A DNA stretch of 64,000 nucleotides from Anthopleura xanthogrammica (taxonomy: Eukaryota; Cnidaria; Anthozoa; Actiniaria; Actiniidae): contig OZ025213.1 of NCBI GenBank assembly GCA_964019055.1, forward strand, positions 10,288,583 to 10,352,582, in the 5' to 3' direction. Below, in pieces: positions 12,201 through 27,200 of this stretch (position 1 is the stretch's first letter; every line of letters starts with the position of its first letter). A program made the position numbers and the translations under genes. The notes under the pieces are model-generated. The model saw nothing but the letters and a program-made list of their open reading frames with translations. It ran no database searches and was not told the DNA's origin.

Positions 12201-15200
12201 AATAATGATGATTTTGCAAGTATTTCATGATTGTAGATGGATAGCTGAAGCAGAGTTCAATGTTGATGGTGTATTAGAATAATGATGATTTTGCAAGTAT
12301 TTCATGATTGTAGATGGATAGCTGAAGCAGAGTTCAATGTTGATGGTGTATTAGAATAATGATGATTTTGCAAGTATTTCATGATTGTAGATGGATAGCT
12401 GAAGCAGAGTTCCATGTTGATGGTGTATTAGAATAATGATGATTTTGCAAGTATTTCATGATTGTAGATGGATAGCTGAAGCAGAGTTCCATGTTGATGG
12501 TGTATTAGAATAATGATGATTTTGCAAGTATTTCATGATTGTAGATGGATAGCTGAAGCAGAGTTCAATGTTGATGGTGTATTAGAATAATGATGATTTT
12601 GCAAGTATTTCATGATTGTAGATGGATAGCTGAAGCAGAGTTCAATGTTGATGGTGTATTAGAATAATGATGATTTTGCAAGTATTTCATGATTGTAGAT
12701 GGATAGCTGAAGCAGAGTTCCATGTTGATGGTGTATTAGAATAATGATGATTTTGCAAGTATTTCATGATTGTAGATGGATAGCTGAAGCAGAGTTCAAT
12801 GTTGATGGTGTATTAGAATAATGATGATTTTGCAAGTATTTCATGATTGTAGATGGATAGCTGAAGCAGAGTTCAATGTTGATGGTGTATTAGAATAATG
12901 ATGATTTTGCAAGTATTTCATGATTGTAGATGGATAGCTGAAGCAGAGTTCCATGTTGATGGTGTATTAGAATAATGATGATTTTGCAAGTATTTCATGA
13001 TTGTAGATGGATAGCTGAAGCAGAGTTCAATGTTGATGGTGTATTAGAATAATGATGATTTTGCAAGTATTTCATGATTGTAGATGGATAGCTGAAGCAG
13101 AGTTCCACGTTGATGGTGTATTAGAATAATGATGATTTTGCAAGTATTTCATGATTGTAGATGGATAGCTGAAGCAGAGTTCCATGTTGATGGTGTATTA
13201 GAATAATGATGATTTTGCAAGTATTTCATGATTGTAGATGGATAGCTGAAGCAGAGTTCAATGTTGATGGTGTATTAGAATAATGATGATTTTGCAAGTA
13301 TTTCATGATTGTAGATGGATAGCTGAAGCAGAGTTCCATGTTGATGGTGTATTAGAATAATGATGATTTTGCAAGTATTTCATGATTGTAGATGGATAGC
13401 TGAAGCAGAGTTCCATGTTGATGGTGTATTAGAATAATGATGATTTTGCAAGTATTTCATGATTGTAGATGGATAGCTGAAGTAGAGTTCCATGCTGATG
13501 GTGTATTAGAATAATGATGATTTTGCAAGTATTTCATGATTGTAGATGGATAGCTGAAGCAGAGTTCCATGTTGATGGTGTATTAGAATAATGATGATTT
13601 TGCAAGTATTTCATGATTGTAGATGGATAGCTGAAGTAGAGTTCCATGTTGATGGTGTATTAGAATAATGATGATTTTGCAAGTATTTCATGATTGTAGA
13701 TGGATAGCTGAAGTAGAGTTCCATGTTGATGGTGTATTAGAATAATGATGATTTTGCAAGTATTTCATGATTGTAGATGGATAGCTGAAGTAGAGTTCCA
13801 TGTTGATGGTGTATTAGAATAATGATGATTTTGCAAGTATTTCATGATTGTAGATGGATAGCTGAAGCAGAGTTCAATGTTGATGGTGTATTAGAATAAT
13901 GATGATTTTGCAAGTATTTCATGATTGTAGATGGATACCTGAAGCAGAGTTCAATGTTGATGGTGTATTAGAATAATGATGATTTTGCAAGTATTTCATG
14001 ATTGTAGATGGATAGCTGAAGCAGAGTTCAATGTTGATGGTGTATTAGAATAATGATGATTTTGCAAGTATTTCATGATTGTAGATGGATAGCTGAAGCA
14101 GAGTTCAATGCTGATGGTGTATTAGAATAATGATGATTTTGCAAGTATTTCATGATTGTAGATGGATAGCTGAAGTAGAGTTCCATGTTGATGGTGTATT
14201 AGAATAATGATGATTTTGCAAGTATTTCATGATTGTAGATGGATAGCTGAAGCAGAGTTCAATGTTGATGGTGTATTAGAATAATGATGATTTTGCAAGT
14301 ATTTCATGATTGTAGATGGATACCTGAAGCAGAGTTCAATGTTGATGGTGTATTAGAATAATGATGATTTTGCAAGTATTTCATGATTGTAGATGGATAG
14401 CTGAAGCAGAGTTCAATGTTGATGGTGTATTAGAATAATGATGATTTTGCAAGTATTTCATGATTGTAGATGGATAGCTGAAGCAGAGTTCAATGTTGAT
14501 GGTGTATTAGAATAATGATGATTTTGCAAGTATTTCATGATTGTAGATGGATAGCTGAAGCAGAGTTCAATGTTGATGGTGTATTAGAATAATGATGATT
14601 TTGCAAGTATTTCATGATTGTAGATGGATAGCTGAAGCAGAGTTCAATGTTGATGGTGTATTAGAATAATGATGATTTTGCAAGTATTTCATGATTGTAG
14701 ATGGATAGCTGAAGCAGAGTTCCATGTTGATGGTGTATTAGAATAATGATGATTTTGCAAGTATTTCATGATTGTAGATGGATAGCTGAAGCAGAGTTCA
14801 ATGTTGATGGTGTATTAGAATAATGATGATTTTGCAAGTATTTCATGATTGTAGATGGATAGCTGAAGCAGAGTTCCACGTTGATGGTGTATTAGAATAA
14901 TGATGATTTTGCAAGTATTTCATGATTGTAGATGGATAGCTGAAGCAGAGTTCCATGTTGATGGTGTATTAGAATAATGATGATTTTGCAAGTATTTCAT
15001 GATTGTAGATGGATAGCTGAAGCAGAGTTCAATGTTGATGGTGTATTAGAATAATGATGATTTTGCAAGTATTTCATGATTGTAGATGGATAGCTGAAGC
15101 AGAGTTCCATGTTGATGGTGTATTAGAATAATGATGATTTTGCAAGTATTTCATGATTGTAGATGGATAGCTGAAGCAGAGTTCCATGTTGATGGTGTAT

Positions 15201-18200
15201 TAGAATAATGATGATTTTGCAAGTATTTCATGATTGTAGATGGATAGCTGAAGTAGAGTTCCATGCTGATGGTGTATTAGAATAATGATGATTTTGCAAG
15301 TATTTCATGATTGTAGATGGATAGCTGAAGCAGAGTTCCATGTTGATGGTGTATTAGAATAATGATGATTTTGCAAGTATTTCATGATTGTAGATGGATA
15401 GCTGAAGTAGAGTTCCATGTTGATGGTGTATTAGAATAATGATGATTTTGCAAGTATTTCATGATTGTAGATGGATAGCTGAAGTAGAGTTCCATGTTGA
15501 TGGTGTATTAGAATAATGATGATTTTGCAAGTATTTCATGATTGTAGATGGATAGCTGAAGTAGAGTTCCATGTTGATGGTGTATTAGAATAATGATGAT
15601 TTTGCAAGTATTTCATGATTGTAGATGGATAGCTGAAGCAGAGTTCAATGTTGATGGTGTATTAGAATAATGATGATTTTGCAAGTATTTCATGATTGTA
15701 GATGGATACCTGAAGCAGAGTTCAATGTTGATGGTGTATTAGAATAATGATGATTTTGCAAGTATTTCATGATTGTAGATGGATAGCTGAAGCAGAGTTC
15801 AATGTTGATGGTGTATTAGAATAATGATGATTTTGCAAGTATTTCATGATTGTAGATGGATAGCTGAAGCAGAGTTCAATGCTGATGGTGTATTAGAATA
15901 ATGATGATTTTGCAAGTATTTCATGATTGTAGATGGATAGCTGAAGTAGAGTTCCATGTTGATGGTGTATTAGAATAATGATGATTTTGCAAGTATTTCA
16001 TGATTGTAGATGGATAGCTGAAGCAGAGTTCAATGTTGATGGTGTATTAGAATAATGATGATTTTGCAAGTATTTCATGATTGTAGATGGATACCTGAAG
16101 CAGAGTTCAATGTTGATGGTGTATTAGAATAATGATGATTTTGCAAGTATTTCATGATTGTAGATGGATAGCTGAAGCAGAGTTCAATGTTGATGGTGTA
16201 TTAGAATAATGATGATTTTGCAAGTATTTCATGATTGTAGATGGATAGCTGAAGCAGAGTTCAATGTTGATGGTGTATTAGAATAATGATGATTTTGCAA
16301 GTATTTCATGATTGTAGATGGATAGCTGAAGCAGAGTTCAATGTTGATGGTGTATTAGAATAATGATGATTTTGCAAGTATTTCATGATTGTAGATGGAT
16401 AGCTGAAGCAGAGTTTAATGTTGATGGTGTATTAGAATAATGATGATTTTGCAAGTATTTCATGATTGTAGATGGATAGCTGAAGCAGAGTTCAATGTTG
16501 ATGGTGTATTAGAATAATGATGATTTTGCAAGTATTTCATGATTGTAGATGGATAGCTGAAGCAGAGTTCCATGTTGATGGTGTATTAGAATAATGATGA
16601 TTTTGCAAGTATTTCATGATTGTAGATGGATAGCTGAAGCAGAGTTCCATGTTGATGGTGTATTAGAATAATGATGATTTTGCAAGTATTTCATGATTGT
16701 AGATGGATAGCTGAAGCAGAGTTCCACGTTGATGGTGTATTAGAATAATGATGATTTTGCAAGTATTTCATGATTGTAGATGGATAGCTGAAGCAGAGTT
16801 CCATGTTGATGGTGTATTAGAATAATGATGATTTTGCAAGTATTTCATGATTGTAGATGGATAGCTGAAGCAGAGTTCAATGTTGATGACCAAATATTTG
16901 TTGATTATGATGGAAGTGTTTACTCATTAATATTTGATGATCACAATGGAGAATGATGTCTCTTATGTTGATACATGATGATGATGATACTTGATGATGA
17001 TGATACATGATGATACATGATGATGATGATACATGATGATACATGATGATGATACATGATGATGATGATACATGATGATGATGATACATGATGATGATAC
17101 ATGATGATACATGATGATGATACATGATGATGATACATGATGATGATACATGATGATGATGATACATGATGATGATACATGATGATGATGATGATACATG
17201 ATGATGATACTTGATGATGATGATACATGATGATACATGATGATGATACATGATGATGATACATGATGATGATACATGATGATGATGATACATGATGATG
17301 ATACATGATGATGATGATGATACATGATGATGATACATGATGATGATGATGATACATGATGATGATGATACATGATGATGATACATGATGATGATGATAC
17401 ATGATGATGATACATGATGATGATACATGATGATGATGATACATGATGATGATACATGATGATGATACATGATGATGATACATGATGATGATGATACATG
17501 ATGATGATACATGATGATGATACTTGATGATGATGATACATGATGATACATGATGATGATGATACATGATGATACATGATGATGATACATGATGATGATG
17601 ATACATGATGATGATGATACATGATGATGATACATGATGATACATGATGATGATACATGATGATGATACATGATGATGATACATGATGATGATGATACAT
17701 GATGATGATACATGATGATGATACATAATGATGATACATGATGATGATGATACATGATGATGATACATGATGATGATACATGATGATGATACATGATGAT
17801 GATACATGATGATGATGATACATGATGATGATACATGATGATGATGATACATGATGATGATACATGATGTTGATACATGATGATGATGATACTTGATGAT
17901 GATGATACATGATGATGATACATGATGATGATGATACATGATGATGATACATGATGATGATACATGATGATGATGATACATGATGATGATACATGATGAT
18001 GATACATGATGATGATACATGATGATGATACATGATGATGATGATACATGATGATGATACATGATGATGATACATGATGATGATACATGATGATGATGAT
18101 ACATGATGATGATACATGATGATGATACATAATGATGATACATGATGATGATGATACATGATGATGATACATGATGATGATGATACATGATGATGATACA

Positions 18201-21200
18201 TGATGATGATACATGATGATGATGATACATGATGATGATACATGATGATGATGATACATGATGATGATACATGATGTTGATACATGATGATGATGATACT
18301 TGATGATGATGATACATGATGATGATACATGATGATGATGATACATGATGATGATACATGATGATAATACATGATGATGATGATACATGATGATGATACA
18401 TGATGATGATACATGATGATGATACATGATGATGATACATGATGATGATGATACATGATGATGATACATGATGATGATACATGATGATGATACATGATGA
18501 TGATGATACATGATGATGATACATGATGATGATACATGATGATGATGATACATGATGATGATACATGATGATGATACATGATGATGATACATGATGATGA
18601 TACATGATGATGATGATACATGATGATGATACATGATGATGATGATACATGATGATGATACATGATGATGATACATGATGATGATGATACATGATGATGA
18701 TACATGATGATGATACATGATGATGATGATACATGATGATGATACATGATGATGATGATACATGATGATGATACATGATGATGATGATACATGATGATGA
18801 TACATGATGATGATACATGATGATGATACATGATGATGATACATGATGATGATACATGATGATGATGATACATGATGATGATACATGATGATGATACATG
18901 ATGATGATACATGATGATGATGATACATGATGATGATACATGATGATGATACTTGATGATGATGATACATGATGATACATGATGATGATGATACATGATG
19001 ATACATGATGATGATACATGATGATGATGATACATGATGATGATGATACATGATGATGATACATGATGATACATGATGATGATACATGATGATGATACAT
19101 GATGATGATACATGATGATGATGATACATGATGATGATACATGATGATGATACATAATGATGATACATGATGATGATGATACATGATGATGATACATGAT
19201 GATGATACATGATGATGATACATGATGATGATACATGATGATGATGATACATGATGATGATACATGATGATGATGATACATGATGATGATACATGATGTT
19301 GATACATGATGATGATGATACTTGATGATGATGATACATGATGATGATACATGATGATGATGATACATGATGATGATACATGATGATGATACATGATGAT
19401 GATGATACATGATGATGATACATGATGATGATACATGATGATGATACATGATGATGATACATGATGATGATGATACATGATGATGATACATGATGATGAT
19501 ACATGATGATGATACATGATGATGATGATACATGATGATGATACATGATGATGATACATAATGATGATACATGATGATGATGATACATGATGATGATACA
19601 TGATGATGATGATACATGATGATGATACATGATGATGATACATGATGATGATGATACATGATGATGATACATGATGATGATGATACATGATGATGATACA
19701 TGATGTTGATACATGATGATGATGATACTTGATGATGATGATACATGATGATGATACATGATGATGATGATACATGATGATGATACATGATGATAATACA
19801 TGATGATGATGATACATGATGATGATACATGATGATGATACATGATGATGATACATGATGATGATACATGATGATGATGATACATGATGATGATACATGA
19901 TGATGATACATGATGATGATACATGATGATGATGATACATGATGATGATACATGATGATGATACATGATGATGATGATACATGATGATGATACATGATGA
20001 TGATACATGATGATGATACATGATGATGATACATGATGATGATGATACATGATGATGATACATGATGATGATGATACATGATGATGATACATGATGATGA
20101 TGATACATGATGATGATACATGATGATGATACATGATGATGATGATACATGATGATGATACATGATGATGATGATACATGATGATGATACATGATGATGA
20201 TGATACATGATGATGATACATGATGATGATACATGATGATGATGATACATGATGATGATGATACATGATGATGATACATGATGATGATACATGATGATGA
20301 TGATACATGATGATGATACATGATGATGATGATACATGATGATGATACATGATGATGATACATGATGATGATACATGATGATGATACATGATGATACATG
20401 ATGATAATACATGATGATGATGATACATGATGATGATAATACATGATGATGATACATGATGATGATACATGATGATACATGATGATGATACATGATGATG
20501 ATACATGATGATGATACATGATGATGATGATACATGATGATGATAATACATGATGATGATACATGATGATGATACATGATGATACATGATGATAATACAT
20601 GATGATACATGATGATGATACATGATGAGAATGAGAATGAGAATGAGAATGAGAATGAGAATGAGAATGAGAATGAGAATGAGAATGAGAATGAGAATGA
20701 GAATGAGAATGAGAATGAGAATGAGAATGAGAATGAGAATGAGAATGAGAATGAGAATGAGAATGAGAATGAGAATGAGAATGAGAATGAGAATGAGAAT
20801 GAAAATGAGAATGAGAATGAGAATGAGAATGAGAATGAGAATGAGAATGAGAATGATGTTTTTTCTATTACCTCATCCTCCTGAAATAGTTTATCATTGT
20901 TTTCCCATGTCATATACGTCATTCCCCTGAAAACAATTATTAACAATAATATAGTTTCTGTATGATAAAAACTGGACAAAGATTATTGAAAATTATTTTC
21001 CTGATGATCTAATGAGGAAACATTACATATTACCAGGGCTGCAAACAAGCGCCGGTCATCGTACAAATGTCCAGTAAAAATGACCACTTGACTGGTAAAT
21101 AATTCCATTCTCTGGACATAAGACCAGCCACACTTGGGTTTGACAGTTCAAATATTCCTCTGGCCTCACAAATGAACTGCCTTTCAAAGATTTATTTGCA

Positions 21201-24200
21201 GTTTTCTAAATCTAAATCTAAATCTTTAATCTGTAATAGTTTCCTATCGCTACAGATATTTGCATTACTTATTCCATTTGCCTACCTTAGGTTTGCTAGA
21301 TCTCTATAGCAATCTGGGTCTTCTGTATTATAGCTAGAACAAGAAAAACGTCTTAATTAGAGATTGGGCTTCAATTTGCAATACCCAATTATGTTCCAGG
21401 CAACAGCTCATCATACATATTTCAGGGTGGAAGAATGGGAGGATGTGAAGAGGATATGTTTTGTCGGTCTAGAAATATTCCAACCTTATCAAGGGGTAAA
21501 AGGCTATTGGAATAGTCCTTTTCATTCAATCTTATAAAAAAGCTGTTTTGCAGCTGTGTTGTGATTCTCATTAACACTTTTCTCACATTCTGCTTATTCC
21601 TTTGTGCTTTATTTCTGCACATGTATGACACAGTATTAGTTAACTTTATGACCAGCCGACACATGTCAGTGGACAATCACCTGACTGTCAGCTGTGCATT
21701 GGCCGACATTTTTCTTTTCATTATTCTTTGGGTAGAGAGTAGATTAATTGGTGCTAATTTAGATGTCTTCAGTCTGATAACTTACAGTTCAAAGACCACA
21801 GCCCAGTCAGGAAGAAACATCATGTGAGTGAGACCAGAACCATGCATACCAATAAAGATATCTGTGTTGTGGGTGATCTAGACAAAGTGACAACAAACAA
21901 CCCTTTTAATTGCTAATTAACCACCAATGCAAACTTGTACAGCAGTGGCACAGCTCAACAGAGTCAAACTGGAAGCATGTGAAGGCACCTCTGGTAGCCA
22001 TTATACATGACTCCATGTATGACCCTGGAGCACAACTCTAACCAATTTGAATTAGTTAGAGCTGATTTGAGAGGAAGGAAAAATGGGGTCAGAAAAACCT
22101 TCAGAGTCAGAAAAAGAACCAGCCTGCTCAGCTCACATAGGATTCAAACCCTAAAACTCAGATATGAGAGGTGAGAATTTTACAACCATGACTCTCCTTA
22201 CAACAATTTCTGTTACAAGTTATTTTATCATCAATGACAAAAAAAAATAAAATTGTAAAAAATACAAAATTTCTTGGACAAACATTTTGCCACCATTCAT
22301 TTATGAATCAAAAAAGGTCCTATTTTCATGATGTTAAATCAAATTTTCCAAGTAAACTAAATAATGAAACATTTACTTACTTTTAACTGTTCTAGAAATG
22401 GCATCTTACTGTAAAGACATAAGAATGGTATATTAGATAATATTTCATTTTATTAATACACCAGAACAATGACACTCATTACTTACTGATTAAAATCAAC
22501 CATCTTTACTTTAAATACAGGTATGCTCTCCATGGCTCTAGCAAGCTGAATAGACACAAATAAACATACAATAAAATAAATAAAACTATGCCAAACAACT
22601 TGTTATCAAAACAATTTCATATAATTTTAAGCTTTTTTAATTCAGTAGTTACCGTATTTCCTCGAGTATTAAAGACGGATCTCAAGGATAAGGTGCACCC
22701 CCAAATTGAGCTTAATATTTTATGACCACCTCATCCAAAAAAGTTTCAACCAAAACCTCACTTATAAGGCACACTACGATTTTACTTCAGGGTTGAGGTT
22801 TTAAATATCAAGCATTTTCCATTATATTTTCACTATGACATGAACATATTCGAAGCCAGAAAGACAGAAAAACAGACAAAAGTAGCCCACTTTCAATAAT
22901 CTGATTGAGTGATCAAGCACAATTAAGGCAAATTCAAGGTGTGGCTGCAGGGAAAAAATGATGGAGTAATCCTAATATTATATCCTTGAATTGTTTTGTG
23001 CTTGATTATGCAACCAGAATATAGAAAGTAGGCTATTTAAGTACAGCTGTAGTCATTAAAGCTATAAACTAGTAAACTTCATTAACAGCCAAAACAAAGA
23101 AATGAACCCACTATCTTACCTCATCTGCATTAAGAATTCTCCTAAATTTTGTCTTTCTTATCAAAAGAGTAATTCTGATTTCTTCTTCCTGTAGGATCAT
23201 TAAAATCACATTAGAATATGACTATCTCAGACAAGATATATATTGCAATATAGAGCTTGGAGTACTGAACTAATTGTAGCTTAGATAAATGGTACATTCC
23301 ATACAGTTCTAAATATAATACTAGAAGTACTAATGCCTATACTAAAACTGACCTCAACATGTTTTATACCAAGTCGATGCATAACGTGATGGGAGAATGC
23401 TTTAAATAATCCACTTCCCTTACAGTCAGGTACCTAGTAAAACAAAAGGGATTACAGCTTTGAAAGTATTGATTAAATTAAGCATTGACACAATTTGTGT
23501 CTGACAATAAGCTGAGGAAGAGAAAGGAAACTTGCAAGAAATTACTAAATAAATTAAATATTAACCACCTTGAACAGAAGCTGAAATATTTCATGGTTAT
23601 ATGACTCTAGTTACAGTGGTCATAGACTACCTTATTTACTGGTTTCTCATTGTCAACTTTGATGGGCACCTCACATAAATACAATCCTTCACTGCACATG
23701 AAAACTATAATTGTGTTTACGCAAAGTGCCCCTCTAATTTGATGCAAATGAGCCAAATTGAAATGCTTTATGGGCAATAAGAAAGCAGCGTATATCACTA
23801 TTGTACTGCAGCAATGCATTCTGGGACTTTTAACTCAATCAATTAACACAAAACAAAAGAACAACAGCCCAAGATGTCTTTTGTTTGGTGTTATTTGATT
23901 GAGTTAACAGTCCCAGAATACATTGCTGCAGTACAGTTGAGATATAGTCTATGGAAAGTGAGAAAAAAATAATATGTTAAATAAGATTGAATCATTGTTA
24001 TTACTATCACAAGTAAATAAATAAATAAATCTATAATCAAGTGTCTAGTCTTTCTAGTGCTTTTGCATTAATTGGGGTGGCTTTCCACTCACACACACTA
24101 CCTTTACCTTCAGTATTTTATGTACACAATGCTCACTCACATTATGATTTTTTTTTGTTAACTTGTTAACAAAGTACATAAATAAAGCTTTTCTTACCAA

Positions 24201-27200
24201 TGGCATATTGAAGTATAAACCAAACACCATTCTTGCTAAGATAGAGAAAACTGCCTGCTTGAAGCAAACCTGAAGAAACACACACAATCAGATTAAACTC
24301 AAAACCATGACAACCAGTGAGTCTAGTATTTCTACATGACTGTACAGTATTTCATGCTTACACATTTAATAATTAAACTCACCCTTTTCCCATCAAACTT
24401 GTCAAGTCTGATAATTGGATGACGACTGAAGGCTTTCCACGTATCATAAAAGAAGTCATGGTAAGGCATTGAACTCTAACAAAAAAAATAATTTTTTGTA
24501 TAAGTATTTCACTGTGTTTTATTTGCGCAGACAACTATTACAACTCATCATTGAATTTTATAAATTTACTTACAGTGTCCCACATAACAATATTAATATC
24601 TGTGGAGAAACTACCATTCACATGCTGTGATGCAAAGATGTTGATGAAATCACAAAAATGGTGGTACATACTGACACCTGAAAAAAAATTAAAGAATATT
24701 ATCAAAACAGGGGCAGTAAGGAGTTTTCGAGTGAAATCATGAACAGGTTTTTTAATTTTTCTGATATGTGATGAGCATGTTCTAAACGTTGTGAATCATA
24801 AATTTTCTTGAATTTGAACATTTGATAATTTGATTTGATTTGATAGTATGATCTTCCTTTTTTAATTTTCGTGAACTGTGCCGAGACCCCCCCTTACCAC
24901 CCCTGTTATTTATTACCAATATTTTCATTGCTACTAGACACACTGAATGCAACAACAGTCAGGATAGGGAAATCAAGCAATATATGACTGTTGGCAATCA
25001 AATAAATTGTTTGGTACCTTTACGTATATGTTCTGATTTACAGCAATGTATTGCCCAATTTCCCTGTAAAAAATGTTGTCTCAACCAGAGCATAGCAATG
25101 AAAACAGTGGTAATATCCTTAAATAAATGTACTATTTACACACCTGCATCTAATTTGATTAGAAGAGTTGGTTTCTCAATAATGACATCACACTTGTCAT
25201 CTTCAATAGGTTTGAAAGGAAGTGCTGTGTAATGTTCTAGTTCTGCATACCTTTGATCCACAAAAATGACAATTAATACTAACATTAGTTTGGAAAATGG
25301 CATACATGGGGGTTGTACTTAGTTCAACAAAGTTAGGGAGATTATTTACCCAAAATCTCTTGCCAGTCTCAACTGTTGGTTTCAGGTGAATAGCCTTACT
25401 GGAATATGTATCATATATTATAGCATAAACCTCCCAAAATAAGCTCTGGGCCCTTATATATTCTCAATGTATCTTTTGGCCAGGGGGGATGGTGTCATAT
25501 ATAATAGTAAGGTAAGACAAGCATCCCCACTCTTTTCCAACCAGAGCGCCTCGCTGGGGGCCAGGATGGCTTTATATTTCATTTAAATTACCATGATTGC
25601 AGAGGACTTTTGCGGGCATTCTGACTGTGGTGAAGTTTCTTGTTGAATTCACAGTGTCCACCTACTTCACCCTTTTTGAGGACATCTTCACGGAATCTAA
25701 GAACAGAAAAGAACAGAAAAAATCAATGTTATCAGCTTACCATAAAGTCAATTCAACACAATACAACATTCATGATCAGTTACCTATCATTGCTGTCTTT
25801 AGACTTCAGTCTCCTAAAATCTATGTACAGATTTGTAGCATGACAGAACTGTAGGTTTTTGGAGCAAGTCAGTGATGAATCACCCTTAACAATTATAAAA
25901 CACAAAAATTAACAACAAAAATTAATAGTCAAATATTGAAGGTTATGTATTAGATAATATGCTCAAAAAATTGCTAAAAAATTATCCCTTTCAATCTTCC
26001 TTTTCACAGCCTTAATATACCAACCATACCTGGGATGATAAATTCTTCCTACACCCACCCCCTAAGGTGATGAGAATTCCCTACACGCATACATTGAGGT
26101 GTTAAAAATATTCCCATTTTTTTTATTTTTCCCAGTAATTTGATTTCAATCATGTACTTACTGGTTGTTTTGGGATACAAAGATTATGCTTTTGGTTCTT
26201 GATGTTTTTGACATAGCCAAAGTCACCTTGCTCAAAAAACAGGTTCTTTTGATCTTCTAAGGACTTTGCCCTGTTTAACAAACAATCATACATGGATTGT
26301 CACAATTTTTCATGTCTACAGCTCAATGGTCTTTAGTTACTAGTTGCTGTATTCACCACAGGGTGATATCGAGAGGATTTCTTTTTAATCACCTCTACTA
26401 TCAAGTGATTCCTCCTGATTATTTTTGATTACAAATTTAGTTTAGAAAATAACAGAATATTAAGCTCTTCAATCTCACTACCAGGAGTCTTCATCCCAAA
26501 CTTCATTCTTTTTAATCCCCTCTACTATCAAATAATTCCACCTGATTATTTTTGATTACAAATTTAGTTTAGAAAATAACATATTAAGCTCTTCAATCTC
26601 ACTACCAGGAGTCTTCATCCCAAACTCAATTTTTCTATCTGCCCCACTGAATATAAGCTGGTCTTCAAAACCCTTGCAAAAGAATGTCATCCTAAGGATT
26701 ATAATCCTTGATTTTGCAGTAATATTGCATACCACATTGGATGATGTGTTATACATGTTGGAATGATATATCTATCTTCCTCTTTACAATCATCCTCATA
26801 ACCCCAGCATCATTATATACATATAGGATATTACATGGTCGTGCGGAGATAGGAATTCTATCTTCGAGTGTTGATGTTATCTCTCACGAGTGAGCGCAGC
26901 GAATATCAGCACGAGAAGATAACATTCGTATATCCAAGCGGCCATGTAATTTTCTGTTTATTATATGAAATCTTCAATGAAAAATAATGGAGAATTTGAG
27001 AAGCTGAGCAAAAAGTCGAAATTTGTCACCACCAGCGCTGATATAAATCGTATCCCCACTGGCCACTGGTGGGAGTGGAGATATCAATTTATTCATTTTG
27101 ATGTCACTCAATATCACACTCTATTTCATATAATAAATGAATCTACAGTCATTAATATCACATACCACATTGGATGATGTGTTGTACATGTTGGATTGCT

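Noticed and set aside
6567..16884. CRISPR array
   Set aside because: Units are contiguous 77-mers with no unique spacers, inside an animal gene intron.
20609..20930. Plus-strand frames encoding Glu-Asn or Met-Arg repeats
   Set aside because: Direct translation of the GAGAAT hexanucleotide array; non-coding intron on the other strand.
16877..20979. Three minus-strand open frames of 1219-1338 codons
   Set aside because: They are produced by the TAC(ATG)nA and GAGAAT arrays, occur in all three frames and have no domain or codon signature. One overlaps EOGT exon 16 and is treated only as a possible intron-retention product.
25355..25393. Candidate EOGT exon reading LRLARDFG on the minus strand
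   Set aside because: It has acceptor- and donor-like borders, but exons 25696-25592 and 25250-25144 join directly to [14 protein letters not shown], the expected family sequence, leaving no room for it.
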